From the NCBI GenBank assembly GCA_003049485.1, contig PYST01000276.1:1-53842 (forward strand): a stretch of DNA of 53,842 nucleotides, read 5' to 3'. This stretch comes from Ophioceras dolichostomum (Eukaryota > Ascomycota > Sordariomycetes > Magnaporthales > Ophioceraceae). Position numbers and translations under genes: made by a program. This document shows positions 1 through 11,580 of this stretch, piece by piece; the stretch's first letter is position 1; the number at the start of each line of letters is the position of its first letter. The notes under the pieces were generated by a model, which searched no databases, was not told the DNA's origin, and saw only the letters and a list, made by a program, of their open reading frames with translations.

Positions 1-1084
1 CCTATTACCCGGACCAAGCTTCATATGCGGTCACCGCATACGGTTGGCGTCTGGTTGTGACGAGTCTGATCCTCTTGCGATTGTATGGTCTCATCCTGTG
101 GGTGGCATCTGGCTTCACCTGCCTCTTGGCTACAGGAATATTGAACTGCCTACCTGTAGGCTCAAGGCATGGCATGGGAGGGAGGCTACAGGCAGTCGTG
201 TCTGCAACGTGGTGATTGGTGATCTCGGGGATCTGCGTTCGTTCCACTCCGATGCGAGGAGAAGAACTCGCCGGCAAACGGCCGGTCGAACTGGACGGTT
301 GTTGAAGCTGGAGTTTCTTTGTGTGCTCCTTCCTGCTCCACTTGTCTGTCGCTGTGCGGAGCTTCACCGAACTCTCATCGTCTTCCTATGGAATCAGGAC
401 TGGAATTCAACAGAGTCTCAGAAAAGGTCAAATCTTTCCAATGCCATTTTTCTTTTGAGGGCTGGCGATCATCCGTGTTCGAGCCGGCTTCCTTCAGCTT
501 CTTTCGCTTCCGAACGATCTCTCTTTCGTATGAGAAAGCGAAAGTGCCCACGGCGCACGCCACCCGTGCCACAGTTCAGTCAAGGCATGTTGAGGCACAG
601 CACAGCACACACCTTCTGCAGAGGATTTTTTCCTGCAGCTTGTCGTCAAGTCGTCGACGGTCCGGCGCCGATAAGAGAAGTCCTTTATTATTAGCCCACC
701 TCGATGCTTTTTTTTTCTCGTCCGACGATACTGAATCAATCCCACGCGAACTCGCAGCGGAGGGTTGCACTCCGTGCTGCACGGGACAACAGCCGTGGCG
801 TGGTGGATTGAGGGCTCTTGGCGCCGGCATGGCGATCCAAGTGCTGAAACGCATGACCCCTGGAGCCTGAAACGGGCTGGTAGCCACAGGGGCCAAACAG
901 CGGCAGTACTGTATTTTCGCATCGACGTAGATGGCATCGATGGATTTGATGTATGAATCCCCGTCGCTTCAACTTTCTTGACTCTGTTAGGAAAGAATAT
1001 TCCAGAACGAAAGCGTTTGTGCAAAGGGGCTTCGCTGATTGCTCAAACTCCTGCTCTCCCGCTGGAACCCCACATACCGACAGA
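1..1084. other. Left-edge stretch without a supported gene
   Basis: Several overlapping open frames of 60-216 codons occur on both strands. None has domain-like composition, a convincing start context or a matching intron structure, and they contradict each other. The last part (about 950-1084) is probably the 5' untranslated leader and promoter of the SET-domain gene. An upstream in-frame ATG at 953 exists but is not preferred. Confidence 0.4.
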
Positions 1085-2479
1085 ATGCGGCGGCCTGGAC
1101 TTTGGGCCTGTTTGGCCTGTTTCTCGGTCTTATCGACCTTCTCGGCCTCCTCCGCCGCCACCGCCGCAGGGAAGTCCACGGGTGGCGCCAGTGTGTGCCT
1201 CTGGAGCCCGCTGCAGCAGTGGCTGCCTCTAGATCCGGGGCCGAAGTGCCTCGCCTCGGATCCGCACATGGAATCGACTCTAGATCCTTCTTCGCGGAGG
1301 CAAACGGCTCCGGTGGGGAATCAGACGACGGCTCCAGACACGTGGGTTGGTCCTCACCTATGCGTCGGCGAGTACTGCGTGTGGGCCAACCAGGGATTCG
1401 GAGGCGGAGGCATAGTCCTTATCACAACGGACGACAATGCTAAGAAGGTCGCGCGACTCACGCCGTCGGGAGGCAGCAGCGCCGGGGGCGCCAGTGACGC
1501 CTTCAAGGCGCAGGTGGTGCCAGGGAAGGGCATCGGCTTGGTGGCAAAAAGGCCGATCCGGCGCGGGGAGCTGATCATGGCCGAGTCGCCCGCGTTGCTG
1601 GTCCACAAGCAGGTGCTGGAGGACAGGCAGGGGTTGTACATCAGGTCACTGGAGCTCGCCGTCCCCAAGCTACCAGCGAAGAGAAGGCGGGCCTTCATGA
1701 AGCAGGGGATGCAGGGAAGCGGCGAGGGAGGGTACAAGATCGCCGATATTCTCTTCGCCAACTCGTTCCAGATGGCCGTCTCGGGCGAGGGCGTCGCTAA
1801 TGCCGGAGGATTCCACTATGGGAACTTCCCAAACGTCTCCAGACTGAACCATGATTGCAGGCCGAAGTAAGTACCCAAGTTCCACGCTTCCATCTAGTCA
1901 CTTCTCCATCACTGCCGTCTAGCTTCACATTACTAATTATCGACGTTGTGTCTTAGTCTGGTGTTCCATATCGACGGCAACCTGACACACACAACCCACG
2001 CCGTGCGCGACATCGTCGCCGGCGAAGAGCTGAGCATCTCATATGGCGACCAGCTCGCGCCCGTGGCGGAGCGCCAGGCCCGCATGCGCTCTTCGTGGGG
2101 GTTCTCGTGCTCATGTGCGCACTGCACCCTCGACGCGGCTGGCGCGGCCGCCTCTGCCGACAGGCTGAAGGCCATCGCCGAGGCCGAGCGCGAGCTGGGG
2201 GACATCAGCAGCAGCAAGGCGTCGATCAAGATGGTCGAGTCGCTGCTCGGGATGTACGAGGAGGAGCGACTTGAGAGCAAGATTTCGGGCGCGTACACGC
2301 TCGCGGCCCTGAACTACAACCTCTTCGGCAAGGACAAGCTGGCGAGGAAGTACGCGCTGCTCGCGGCGGAGACGACCGAGTGGGAGTTCGGGACAGGGAC
2401 AGGTGATGGGCAGACCATGCGAGACTTGGCGCAGAATCCGAAGGGTCACTGGTCGTGGAGGCAAAGGCTACGACGATAA
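1085..2479 (+). CDS. SET-domain protein with N-terminal signal peptide
   Basis: Two exons, 1085-1866 and 1957-2479, give 434 residues. The intron is GTAAGT...TCTTAG with a TACTAAT branch site near 1930. The splice restores the SET signature: residues 255-261 read NHDCRPN, with the last Asn codon split by the intron. A YGD motif follows, then a post-SET Cys cluster at C312, C314 and C317. SET proteins normally transfer methyl groups from S-adenosylmethionine to protein lysines; this resembles the fungal SET5-like/SMYD-like group. I chose the ATG at 1085 because it opens a clear signal-peptide-like segment (MRRPGLWACLACFSVL then Ser/Ala-rich). Starting at 953 would bury that segment. Secretion of a SET protein is unexpected, so the leader could instead be a membrane anchor or an artefact of start choice. 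Family call firm, substrate unknown. Confidence 0.85.
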
Positions 2480-2983
2480 ATTACCGGCCGAGGCGCGTAT
2501 TTGTGGCCCTGGAGCTTTTTGTAATACCTTTGAACAGCACTTTGTGTGATGGTAGAGAGAAATGCCAGTCATCATTGTAGCACTCCACTGGTGCTCTTGG
2601 CCGGCCTTTCTTCTCACGTCATCATCAGAAGCCGAGGAAAGGGCAGGCTGCCTGCCCAGGAGACAATTAAGGTAAGCGGACAACTCTCATAGCTCTTGGC
2701 TCGTACAGAACTACCGATTCTGGAGAGGTGTTCCCCTTCTGTCCAGAAGTGCCCGTGGCACTGCACCACTCGTGATGAGATGCCAAGTCGCGGACTCATT
2801 TCCCACTTGTAATAAGGTGAGTCGCGGACCCGTATGTTCAGGTCGAGGCACTTTCGGATCGGGGAAATGGCCTATCTCATCAGCAAAAAATCCACCGCTC
2901 TCTTCGTCTATATCTAGAAGTTCGCGCCATCTTCTCAGCTACCTTGGTTAGAACCAATAAGAACCCAGGCTCCATCCGCTACG
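2480..2983. other. Intergenic, 3' side of the SET gene
   Basis: This holds the presumed 3' untranslated region of the SET gene and ordinary mixed-composition sequence. No domain-like open frame was seen. Confidence 0.4.
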
Positions 2984-3139
2984 ATGCTTCGGACTTTAGC
3001 CCTCTCAATAGCCTCGTCCTTGGCTATCTTTCTCATTTTGCTTTCATGTCTCGCCGGCGTTTATCGTCGTATTTCGTCCGTTCTCTCATATCTCGTCCCA
3101 GAACTTCTGGTGTGGAGTCGAGGCGAGCTATCAGATTAA
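2984..3139 (+). CDS. Short membrane-anchored ORF, possible gene remnant
   Basis: An ATG-initiated frame of 51 codons begins with a strongly hydrophobic segment (residues 4-25, MLRTLALSIASSLAIF and onward) like a signal anchor. It then has a short amphipathic stretch and stops at a TAA. Just past the middle of the frame, the +1 frame continues with protein-like sequence (SYQINIEDWPAEVTSP, around 3126-3175) before degenerating. This suggests either an unrecognised intron or a frameshifted remnant of a longer membrane protein. No family recognised. It could equally be chance. Confidence 0.22.
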   Translation: MLRTLALSIASSLAIFLILLSCLAGVYRRISSVLSYLVPELLVWSRGELSD

Positions 3140-3878
3140 CATCGAGGACTGGCCGGCAGAAGTCACATCACCCACTCTAAGGACGCACCCAAGATGTCCA
3201 CAATATAACCGAGGCCGTGCTTCTCACAAGAAGGCAGTGAATTCAAGAGCTCTCGGAGGGAGCCAACTCGCGCTTTGAGAGGCTAGAACATGTCTTTGCC
3301 GGAGCGTGGTCATCGTGGTAGGTTGATCGTTCCATCTCATTCTTAGAGGGAGAACCGGGGAAGGGAGAAACAACAGCAAAGTTGGGCTTGAAACTACGCT
3401 GCTAAAAGGGTTCTATTTGAAGAGAGAGAAATGGTGTGAGATTCTCTAATAACGAGTTTGAGAAAGAATGCTATAGGCCCTCAAATATTTGGATCATGTC
3501 TCTCATCTCAGCACTGTGGTCCAATCTATTCGATGTCCCCGGTTCCTCCAAAGCAGCCGTATCAACGAGTTGCCTGGTGAGAACATAGCAATAATGAATG
3601 AGGGCTAAAGGCGATAACTTACAGCACCCCAACGTCATTCCTCTGCCAGCCTCCCGCCGTGAAGCGCGTTCACGGCCGGGGCCATTCGTCAACAAACTGG
3701 TCCGGACACCCGTTTCCACTTTGTAAATCTCTTCCCACAAAAAAAAGCCGTCAAAAAAACTCTCATTACATCCACCGACCTGTCGCATTCCACATCTTCT
3801 CACTCCCGACTACGAAGTACTAACTCTACACCTTTCAAAAACACTTCCTTGCTATTCTACACACACACGTACTTCACC
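3140..3878. other. Intergenic, promoter side of the 214-residue hypothetical gene
   Basis: No supported gene. A 110-codon minus-strand frame at 3471-3803 has no recognisable features. The last 100 bases before 3879 are pyrimidine- and CA-rich, like a fungal 5' leader. Confidence 0.4.
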
Positions 3879-4523
3879 ATGTCAGTCAAAATCACCGAAG
3901 AGCATGAGAAGTTCCTACTCTCTCTGGCGGATGTGGAGGTCACGAAAAGCAACGACACCCGCGCTCGCCTCAAGACGGAGATCGGCGAACGATTCCTCGC
4001 CCTCATGGCCGAGAACGACAAGAAAAAAATCGCCATCAACCAGATCTGCGAAAGCATCGGATCCCTAATGGACGACAAGCCTGGCTACAAGGAAGCCCTC
4101 AAGCAGCTGGTCGCTCGCAGCACGCCGCAAGGCCCTTCGTCGGACAGCGCCGTCACCAAGCTGTCCTTCTCCTTCGACAGATACGAGATCACCTGCGTCA
4201 AGAAGGGCGACGACGACCAGGGCGATGGCGTCGTCGCCACCCCGGTCCAGCAGGTTATCCAAGTCCAGCAGCAGAAGAAAGCTGGAGGACCGGCCGCCGA
4301 GCAGCAGCCGGAGCAGCAGCAGGCTGGCGGGGGTGAGGTCGTCTGCGCGGCGGCCTTGCGCAGCTGCCTCTCCGCCCCTCCTCCTTCCTCGCTCGGAAAG
4401 TGCATCTTGGAGGGCGTGCAGACGAGGAGGGCGGCTGCGAGAGCCCACGCCGCCGCCGTCGCCGCTGCCGAGGCGAGCGAGCCCCCGGCGGTCAAGAAGC
4501 GGAAGCGGGCCCCCGAGGCTTAA
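3879..4523 (+). CDS. Hypothetical protein, 214 residues, basic C-terminus
   Basis: Single-exon frame. The start at 3879 has a good context (TTCACCATGTC); an in-frame ATG at 3849 lies in the CA-rich leader and is less likely. The N-terminal half (residues 1-90) is charged and helical-looking and could be a small globular or HTH-like unit (FLLSLADVEVTKSNDTRARL, then a run rich in Lys and Glu). Residues about 125-155 are Gln-rich (VQQVIQVQQQKK). The C-terminal third is Ala/Arg-rich and ends in KKRKRAPEA, a plausible nuclear localisation signal. I do not recognise the family; a nuclear, DNA- or chromatin-associated role is only inference. Codon use is GC-rich as in neighbouring genes. Confidence 0.6.
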   Translation: MSVKITEEHEKFLLSLADVEVTKSNDTRARLKTEIGERFLALMAENDKKKIAINQICESIGSLMDDKPGYKEALKQLVARSTPQGPSSDSAVTKLSFSFDRYEITCVKKGDDDQGDGVVATPVQQVIQVQQQKKAGGPAAEQQPEQQQAGGGEVVCAAALRSCLSAPPPSSLGKCILEGVQTRRAAARAHAAAVAAAEASEPPAVKKRKRAPEA

Positions 4524-6714
4524 CGGCCTCCGCGCCTGAACAAGTCCGGGGCAATGCTCTCCTCCCTGACTAGGATGCCTTGGAAATCCCTACGGCTACT
4601 GCCGGATGTATGTATTCTCTTTTCACCATTCCCTACAATTTTGTGTTCCCTTCATCCCGGCCCACAGCCCCCTCCTTCAGCTTTCCCCAGCTTACGCTAA
4701 CACTACTATATCCTGTGTTTCCAGTTCAACAGGGGTCTTTTCAAGGCGCCAGTACTACGGAGGAGGGCGGAGCGTTTTGGCATTCTCGTTCTTGTTTCCG
4801 GGCCTGTTTCCGTACTATTTTGAGGAGGAAAGGGGGACAACCTTTGTCAGAACAAGTACCGGACAAGAACAGACTAGATAACAAGACTAGAGACCATGGC
4901 AAGATGGGGGAGGATGGTTGTGCGGTCTACGAGAATGAATACACTTTTTTGATCACCCCTTGATTCGCGAACCTCCCATGATACCAATATAAGAAGCAGC
5001 CGGTCGCCACTGGCTGCCCATAAAACCCCAGTCACAAACTTTCGGGAGTGTGTGCTCCAGCACGGCATTTGTCCTGGTCCGCGAACGTGGTATCCGTGCT
5101 ATAATACCACACATCCGTCCCCTCGTTGAGCTCTAAAGCCTTGGTGATAAACCCATTTTGTATCCGGATGCCTCGGATCCGGGGGCTCTTATTAACGTTT
5201 TGGGCATCACAATCCCAAAGCCGCAAAGCAGCGCCAAGGGAGCTTCTCCCAAGCGGGTTGGCCATTCGCATTTCGGCCGCAGTTGGCTACCCTTCCCATC
5301 CATTAGGGAGGCGAGATTCGGGTTAAGGTCATCATGTATTGTGATGTGGATTTTGATAACTACCAGTAGTACGCACCCAGTCCTTCCGACCTCCCAGCGA
5401 ATGATGGCAGCTTCTTTCCCAGGTTGAACATCTCGATCTGGCAGAGCGTGTTCTCCACCTCTCCCTCCCTGTCTGGCGTCTGCCATGTGGCAACTCAAGC
5501 GGTCGATGAATAAAACCCAACCCGTCCTGCTTCTACCATCCAGTCGTCTAGCGCCACAGCGTGCCCCAATATCGGATCTCGGACGCGCGAAGCATCTTCG
5601 GTGGCATCCCGGTGGCCCGTCCGGAATCTTCTACTCGTCGACGGGCACATGGCTATCGGCACATGGCTATTGGTCGAGGGGTTGGCGAGGTGCTTATTCA
5701 TTGGGCAGGAAATCCAAGAGAACCTACTGCGGCCATCCACCTGAGAAAATGTAGCAGATACAGCTTGCATGCTTTCTCCCCAGTCTGCTGCCGAATCCAA
5801 ACAACATCTCAGGTCCTGGAGCATTCTAGAGGCAGCACGAGCTGCCATCATTGCCCCCGCCCTTCTCCGAATATGGCACCAAGACAGACTTCTCCAACCC
5901 CTACTTCGTGGAAGCAGCATCCCTATTGTATTCCAATACCGCGAGGATGTCGTATTCACCTCAGCAGTCGAGGTAGTGATAATCGCGAAGGAGGTACCTC
6001 ACCTCCCCAACAGGAGTGGTCTAGGGGAAGGGACGGGTGAATAATATTTGATTAAATCAACAGACTTTCTGCTCGATCACCTTAAGTGAGGAGGGGGCGC
6101 GAGCATCTTTTGAAATTGTGTCTAGAACAAGGACATGTACCGTGCGTGTTCGGTACTAGTAGTTGATACTGTACGTACTGGAGCTGGTAATTACCCCTAG
6201 AGAGCAAAACGGAGAACGAGGGATGGAGAGTCCGTCAGGCAGACCGACACGGTTGGAAAAAAGATGGAAAGAAAGCAGGATATCAGCCTCAATGCCTAGA
6301 AAATACTCTATAAGCCTAGTACCCTGATGCTAGGTGCAAGTAAGGGGAAGTGTTCTCTTTCATCCGATAGACGAGGTACCGTAGTGGTCAACGCGAAAAA
6401 GCTCAAACATTTCGTCAGGTTTTACACCGCTCCTTTTGTCTTTGAAATCAACCCTTTCGTCGGTCGACAGGCCGCCCGGGACGGCGACGACATCGTCCCG
6501 GAGCAGCTGGTCGACGACCAGGAGGAGCGAGAGGAAGAGGAAAAGGAGGATGGGAATGGCCAGAACGAGAACGAGAACGACGACGACGACGATTACTGTC
6601 AGAAGATTCTACCAACTGCCCGAAGGTTCTATGGACTTCCATGATGTTCTAGAACGATGCTTGATAATAGCTTCTATGACCTTCGACGTGATTCATCCCT
6701 CCACTCTAGGGGTC
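4524..6714. other. Long intergenic region
   Basis: About 2.2 kb with many small overlapping frames on both strands and no consistent gene model. A short acidic frame at 6327-6644 ends in Glu/Asp/Asn-rich low complexity and is not supported as a gene. The stretch after 4524 is probably the 3' untranslated region of the preceding gene. Confidence 0.4.
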
Positions 6715-6722
6715 TATAAAAG
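6715..6722 (+). promoter_or_regulatory. TATA box
   Basis: TATAAAAG in the context GGTCTATAAAAGACC lies about 100 bases upstream of the ATG at 6821. The spacing and match suit a core promoter for the small gene that follows, and argue that this locus was once expressed from the 6821 start. Confidence 0.5.
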
Positions 6723-6820
6723 ACCGTCCATTCACTCTGTAGATAGACAGAATAGGAAGGGCAAGGGCTCTTCAATACACTCACTCAAATAGTTCCCTTC
6801 TCTCTTTTCCAATAATTACC

Positions 6821-7499
6821 ATGGCGATGGCGATGGCAATGGCCAAGCAGTTCCCCCGGGCAAGAAGCAGCCGATCAAAATTACGACTCTCGACGAAGTC
6901 ATGGACATCGAGTGCCCGCCGGAGACCTTCGAGTGTCCCGACGGCTCCGGCCGGGTGTACGCCATCCGATGCCCTGTCCCCGTTGTCGGATCGGTGGTCG
7001 CGGCAACGGCTGGCTGCAGAATCCCTCGCTTCACGACTGTGCCCTTAACCACTTCCTCCTTCACAACATGCCGTACGAGAACGTTGGGGAGCTCCTGAAG
7101 GATTGGGGAACGCGAAGTATGTCCCCCATTTATGACTTATTATTCTTCACCTTTTTGTGTCTTTCTTTCGTTGCTCTCTCTCTTATTTTTTGACAATTTC
7201 TCTTTTCTCCCCCCTCTCTGCTCACGTCCCGACGCCCGAGCTCTCCCCTTTCTATTCTGGTGACCACTTGGCCTAACAGTTGCTTGGTTTATTCGCTGAC
7301 TTTAATATTTGCTTCCTCTTTTTATCATCTAGTCCGACCTGACGATTCTCATCAGAACATGACGGCCCAAGAATTCAAGCAGGCGGTGCTTGGGCTGAAC
7401 CCCCAGCTTGATAGGAAGGCTCGGGAGAGGCGGTCGAGGGCCGCCCGGAAGCTCCAGAAGCGCGCCGATGACAGCAGGAAGGACGACGGCGCCGAGTAA
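6821..7499 (+). pseudogene. Small protein gene with apparently broken 5' reading frame
   Basis: Protein-like sequence runs through three frames in turn. The ATG at 6821 opens MAMAMAMAKQFP. The next frame carries KKQPIKITTLDEVMDIECPP and a CPDGSGRVYAIRCP segment up to about 6970. The third frame carries GNGWLQNPSLHDCALNHF, then HNMPYENVGELLKDWG. Each switch equals a one-base loss, the first in a C-run near 6852. The last segment splices cleanly: intron 7117-7332 (GTATGT...TAG, phase 1) joins an exon ending at 7499 with a basic tail. An intact shorter frame exists from the ATG at 6969 (exons 6969-7116 and 7333-7499, 104 residues) and may be what is now translated. Paired Cys in CPCPRC hint at a small zinc-binding site. 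Function unknown. Confidence 0.5.
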
Positions 7500-7799
7500 G
7501 GGTGCGTGGCGAGGATTGGAGAATGAACGAGCGAGAAGGCGGCTGACAGGGTGGGAGGCGACGAGAACACCGGTAGTGCACGAGGGAAGGAGGGCCAGAT
7601 ACGAACAGCATTTATATCCGTTAACTGACTGGCACACGACGTACATTCATTAAGCGTCTCATCGCGGGAACATCCGCGTAGGTCCGGCCGCCATAATTTC
7701 CTGGGAGCTCATTCCGATAAATAGAGTGCTCCCTCTCCTGCTAGAGCTTAGGAATCTAGGTACCTGACTGATTACGCCCCCTGTTGCTGGGCTAGGGAG
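7500..7799. other. Convergent intergenic spacer
   Basis: About 300 bases between two convergent genes, presumably holding both 3' ends. Nothing else was seen. Confidence 0.4.
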
Positions 7800-9217
7800 C
7801 TACAACCACGTATCAAACCACCTGACGGCCTGGAAGAAGGCCTCCTCCTTTGCAAACTTTTGCCGCGGGTCGGAGGTGTTCGCCCGGACGCCGAAGCCAT
7901 GAGAAGTCCCGCCGTAAAGCGATATTTGATAGGCTACACCCGTGTTTTTCAGGAGGTTCTCTACCACGGAGCGGCGAGCAGGGGTCAACATGCTGTCCGT
8001 CTCTATAGGTGGAATATCCAACACACGGTTAGCAAACGGATAACGAACATGTCGAGTTGAAAGTCCTATGAGGAGGGATGAGGGTGGGATGGGCGAAGGG
8101 GTTAGGGATAGTCCTCTCCCTCTCCTCCACATGAGGAAGCAGATAGTGTCCTCACGTACCGGCAACGGCCACGCTCGCGGCTATCTTGGTGCCGTTTATC
8201 TCGGCGTCCTCGAGCAGGCTGGGGTGGGCGGCGAAGGTGGCGTCGAGCCCCCCGCCCTGGGCGGCGAAGCGGAACGAGTACCTGCCGCCGAAGCAGTAGC
8301 CCACGGCGCCGACCTTCTTGGCGCCCAGGGACTCGCGGATGAAGCGGATCGACTTCGCGACCTTGGGGTCGGTCGTCGTCACGTTGTTGCGCGCGAGGAA
8401 GGCGGTCGTGTTGAAGCCTGGCTGGTTGATGTCGGAGGGGGCGGGCTGGCCGTCGAACAGGTCTGGGGCTACCGTCAGGTAGCCCGCGCGGGCGAAGGAG
8501 TCGGCGAGCCTGGGAAGGGGGTGGAGAGACGGAGGATCAATATGATGCCGGGGCGTTGACGCCAAAGGAGGATGGGCGCTGGCGTCTCAATGGTGGTTGT
8601 TGGTAGAAGGTTGCGGGGTGGGTGGGAACGTCTGGTGGGAACCCCATGGTGGGCATAGGCGGGGAAGCTTACAGCTTGTTTTGGGCAAGTTGGATCCCTA
8701 CGTGGTGGAGACGAATAGCGTCATTTGATCTCAATGTTAGCGGGATAAAGTTGGTACCTGGGGTTTAGCTCGGACTCGGAGGAACCATAAAAAATGACGG
8801 CATCCAGCTTCTTGATGATGACTGCATGCGCGGGATTGGTGCCTGGACGGGATTGACGGAAGGCTGACGGGAGGCGCCGTACCAAAAACATCTGTGATAT
8901 ACAGGACTGCCTTTTCTGGTCTTTTACCCGGAGGTGCCGTGACGTAGAAGTTTACTGCCCTCAGGCTCTCTCTCATGTTAGCCATACTCATCCACACAAG
9001 CTGTGCCAAACCGACATCACGATGAGTTCTCGCTGGGACAAAACCTACGTCCTTCGAACACCTGCTCCTTCCCGATTGGAGTGCCTTCGTGCTTGACGAT
9101 GGTTGTGTCCGCAATAGGGCAGTCGGACTGGTAGTGGCCGTTCCAGTCGCCCCAAACGCGGGCATCTGCGCCGATACTCCAGAGAGCGAGGGCAAACGAA
9201 AGGGACCAAAGCTTCAT
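7800..9217 (-). CDS. Secreted dienelactone hydrolase-like protein
   Basis: Five exons in coding order: 9217-9049, 8954-8883, 8697-8673, 8509-8160 and 8002-7800, giving 272 residues. All introns are GT-AG and each junction restores conserved sequence, including the 25-nt third exon that supplies GIQLAQNKL. The first exon encodes a signal peptide (MKLWSLSFALALWSIGADA). The body is an alpha/beta hydrolase of the dienelactone hydrolase family. The nucleophile lies in GYCFGG (C161), with likely acid D208 (GETDSM) and base H240 (TSHGFGVR), the Cys-Asp-His triad of that family. DFG-type landmarks YITDVFG and APDLFDG are also present. Family members hydrolyse cyclic esters or lactones such as dienelactones in aromatic degradation; the actual substrate of this secreted form is unknown. 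Length is normal. Confidence 0.9.
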
Positions 9218-11580
9218 TATTAAGACGGCTTGACACGGAACCGCTGGTGAGGGCGAGGTTTTTTGGAGTGAATCGACGACGGGAGAGATGCAAGACCCTA
9301 GCTAGGTTGGTCCAGAACTCTGGTCTGGGAGCTGGCGGGTGTTTATACTCTGGGACTGGAGTCTGGACTAGCTCGTTGGGCGAAGATGATCCCGTCTCCA
9401 CGCTCGGCATGCGGGTTGATTATTTGCGCGCGACACATCCCAGTCCGTTCCCACCACGAAGGGAAATGCACCGCCATGTTATCTCCGAAGACACAAATAT
9501 CCATGTTCCTTTCGCTCTTCTGTGAAGGTTTGCGTGACAGCTTCCCTAATAGGAAATATGCAAGGAACGGGGGATGTCCGTGGTTCCGTAGAGTGTTGTT
9601 GGTGGGTGTGGATGGATGTGAGGATTGCCGGATAGCACCTTGGCCCTCCAATTCCTCCTCCATGGCCGTGCGGAGCGGAGTTAATGCCACCGCCAATGAG
9701 GGATTCCCCTTCTGCCGCTGCGGGGGTTGTAGGATTGATGATAGCTTACTGCCTGGTGCCGGTCCATGGCACGGCCCTGCCGGCTGATAAAGTCGCGTCC
9801 TCAGTTCGTGTTTACCTCCAAATGTGTACAAGTACACGAAATCATTTGAAATCCAAAGACTACAATGTACAAGTATCCTGGTCCCAGTTTGTGCATTTCT
9901 AATCTCTACCTACCCAGGAGGTCTGGCTGATGATGCTGGACTCGATGCTGAGTCGCACTTGCGAGATCGCCGCCTCCATGTGATGTCGACATGAGCGATT
10001 TTCAAGCCGACCTCCTAACGGATTCCCGGAACGACGAATGGAGAGCCGATCCTCCATGCAACCTGCGCTTTTTGCAGCCTTGGCCAAAAACACGAGATGC
10101 ACGCGCCGAGACATCAGTAAGAGCGCAAGCTGGGCGAATCGAACCAATGTTGAGTGCCACGTGCGAATGAACGACGCCCAAGCCCTCCCATCAAATCCCA
10201 CGTGGTCCGAGATGCACATGCACCTAGGGAACTCCCGATGACGGCATGCAATGTCGTAAGTATTTGGTCTACAGCAGCCGCCCAAGCGACAAGAAGTCCG
10301 ACGAACAGGCTTTGGGCCGTGCTGAGGCCCTCGCGGCCTTGGCTTACTACTAAGATACTAGTAGTCGTCGAAACTTTTATGCTTCATACCGTAACACGTA
10401 GCTTGCCCGCAGATACGGCACCACGACAGCAGCCCCGCCGATTCTTCGACAGAAATTATCAGGCCTATCGGAGGTCCTTGCCTACAAGCTCGATGATCAG
10501 TTGGAGGTTGGAGGATGTTCCAACACAGCTCCATTGACCAATCTCATGGCTACCTGGGATCGCCCGCAAGCCCAGATCTCGGGCATCCCGAGGACTGTCG
10601 CTAGCATAGGACTTATATGTGCGGGCGAGATCTAGATGCGACGCCTGGACAACGAGGCAGCAGCAACTATCGAAAGCCAGGGACCGGCCCGGCGGATAGG
10701 TACCAACCTACTTAGCCGGTCCATTGCATCCGACTTCAGGAACCACGCAGACGGCGCTGCCTCTTGGCATTGCTTTGCCTTCGTGCGGGTTATGATTACA
10801 ACCTAAACGGGGCGAACAAGAAACAGTTAGTCAGCCACCCTATGAGTAGCTGAGATGGCAGTTGAACACTTGACCATTGGGAAGGAGCTTTCAGGGTCCT
10901 AGATGCTCGGAAATCAGTAGCGAGAGCGAGGTGGAATGTATGTAAGGCAGAGCCGACGGCCCCAGGGCCTAGATGGTGAGCCGTCAGCCTATGACTCCTA
11001 ATACCGAGCAACGTAGTGAGCTACCCAGAAGAATCACGCCAAATCATTTGAGGAGGGGCGACGGGCCTACTTATTTGACCACGGATGTCTGGCATTACAG
11101 CAATTATGGCGGTCCCACACAGCCTCGACCCGGCCGACCGGCCAGGGTAACGGCCCCGGAACCCCTCCACGCCGCATCACTCAGCCACCAGAGTCCGGGG
11201 ATGTTGGGCCGGACCCGCTCGGCCTGGCGCCTGGCGTGGCCATGGCGCGACCACATGAGATGACTCTAAGTTTCGGTTGGAGTTGTCACATAGGTACTCA
11301 TGAACCTGGGGCCACAGCACAAGAGACCCTTGACGGGAGTATATGAGTCTGCTGCGCGACTCCTGCCCCTGTCCTCCGGCCGCCCCATCCCTCTCACCTC
11401 GCTCGCCTTCTGATACCCGTTGCGACTCGGGGGAAGCACTTGATAACATAGACCAGCTTCCTACTACCTAGTTCCTGTTTGTTTTTTGCGTCCTCTTCGA
11501 TTCAGCCAACGAATCTCTCTGTTTCTCTCTGGGTCTGTTGGGCTATTTTCTGTTCCTCAGCAGCATAGTATTCTGCCACC
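9218..11580. other. Gene-poor intergenic region
   Basis: About 2.4 kb. Frames of up to 164 codons occur on both strands but look like chance: no signal peptides, domains or splice-consistent extensions. The first part is the promoter of the minus-strand hydrolase. The last 100 bases are the leader of the following hypothetical gene. Confidence 0.4.

Noticed and set aside
6327..6644. Acidic Glu/Asp/Asn-rich frame
   Set aside because: Low complexity only, upstream of a TATA box that marks the next gene; no start context.
10120..10145. tRNA-like box B (GGTTCGATTC on the minus strand)
   Set aside because: The flanking bases do not form a T-arm stem and no box A or cloverleaf could be built.
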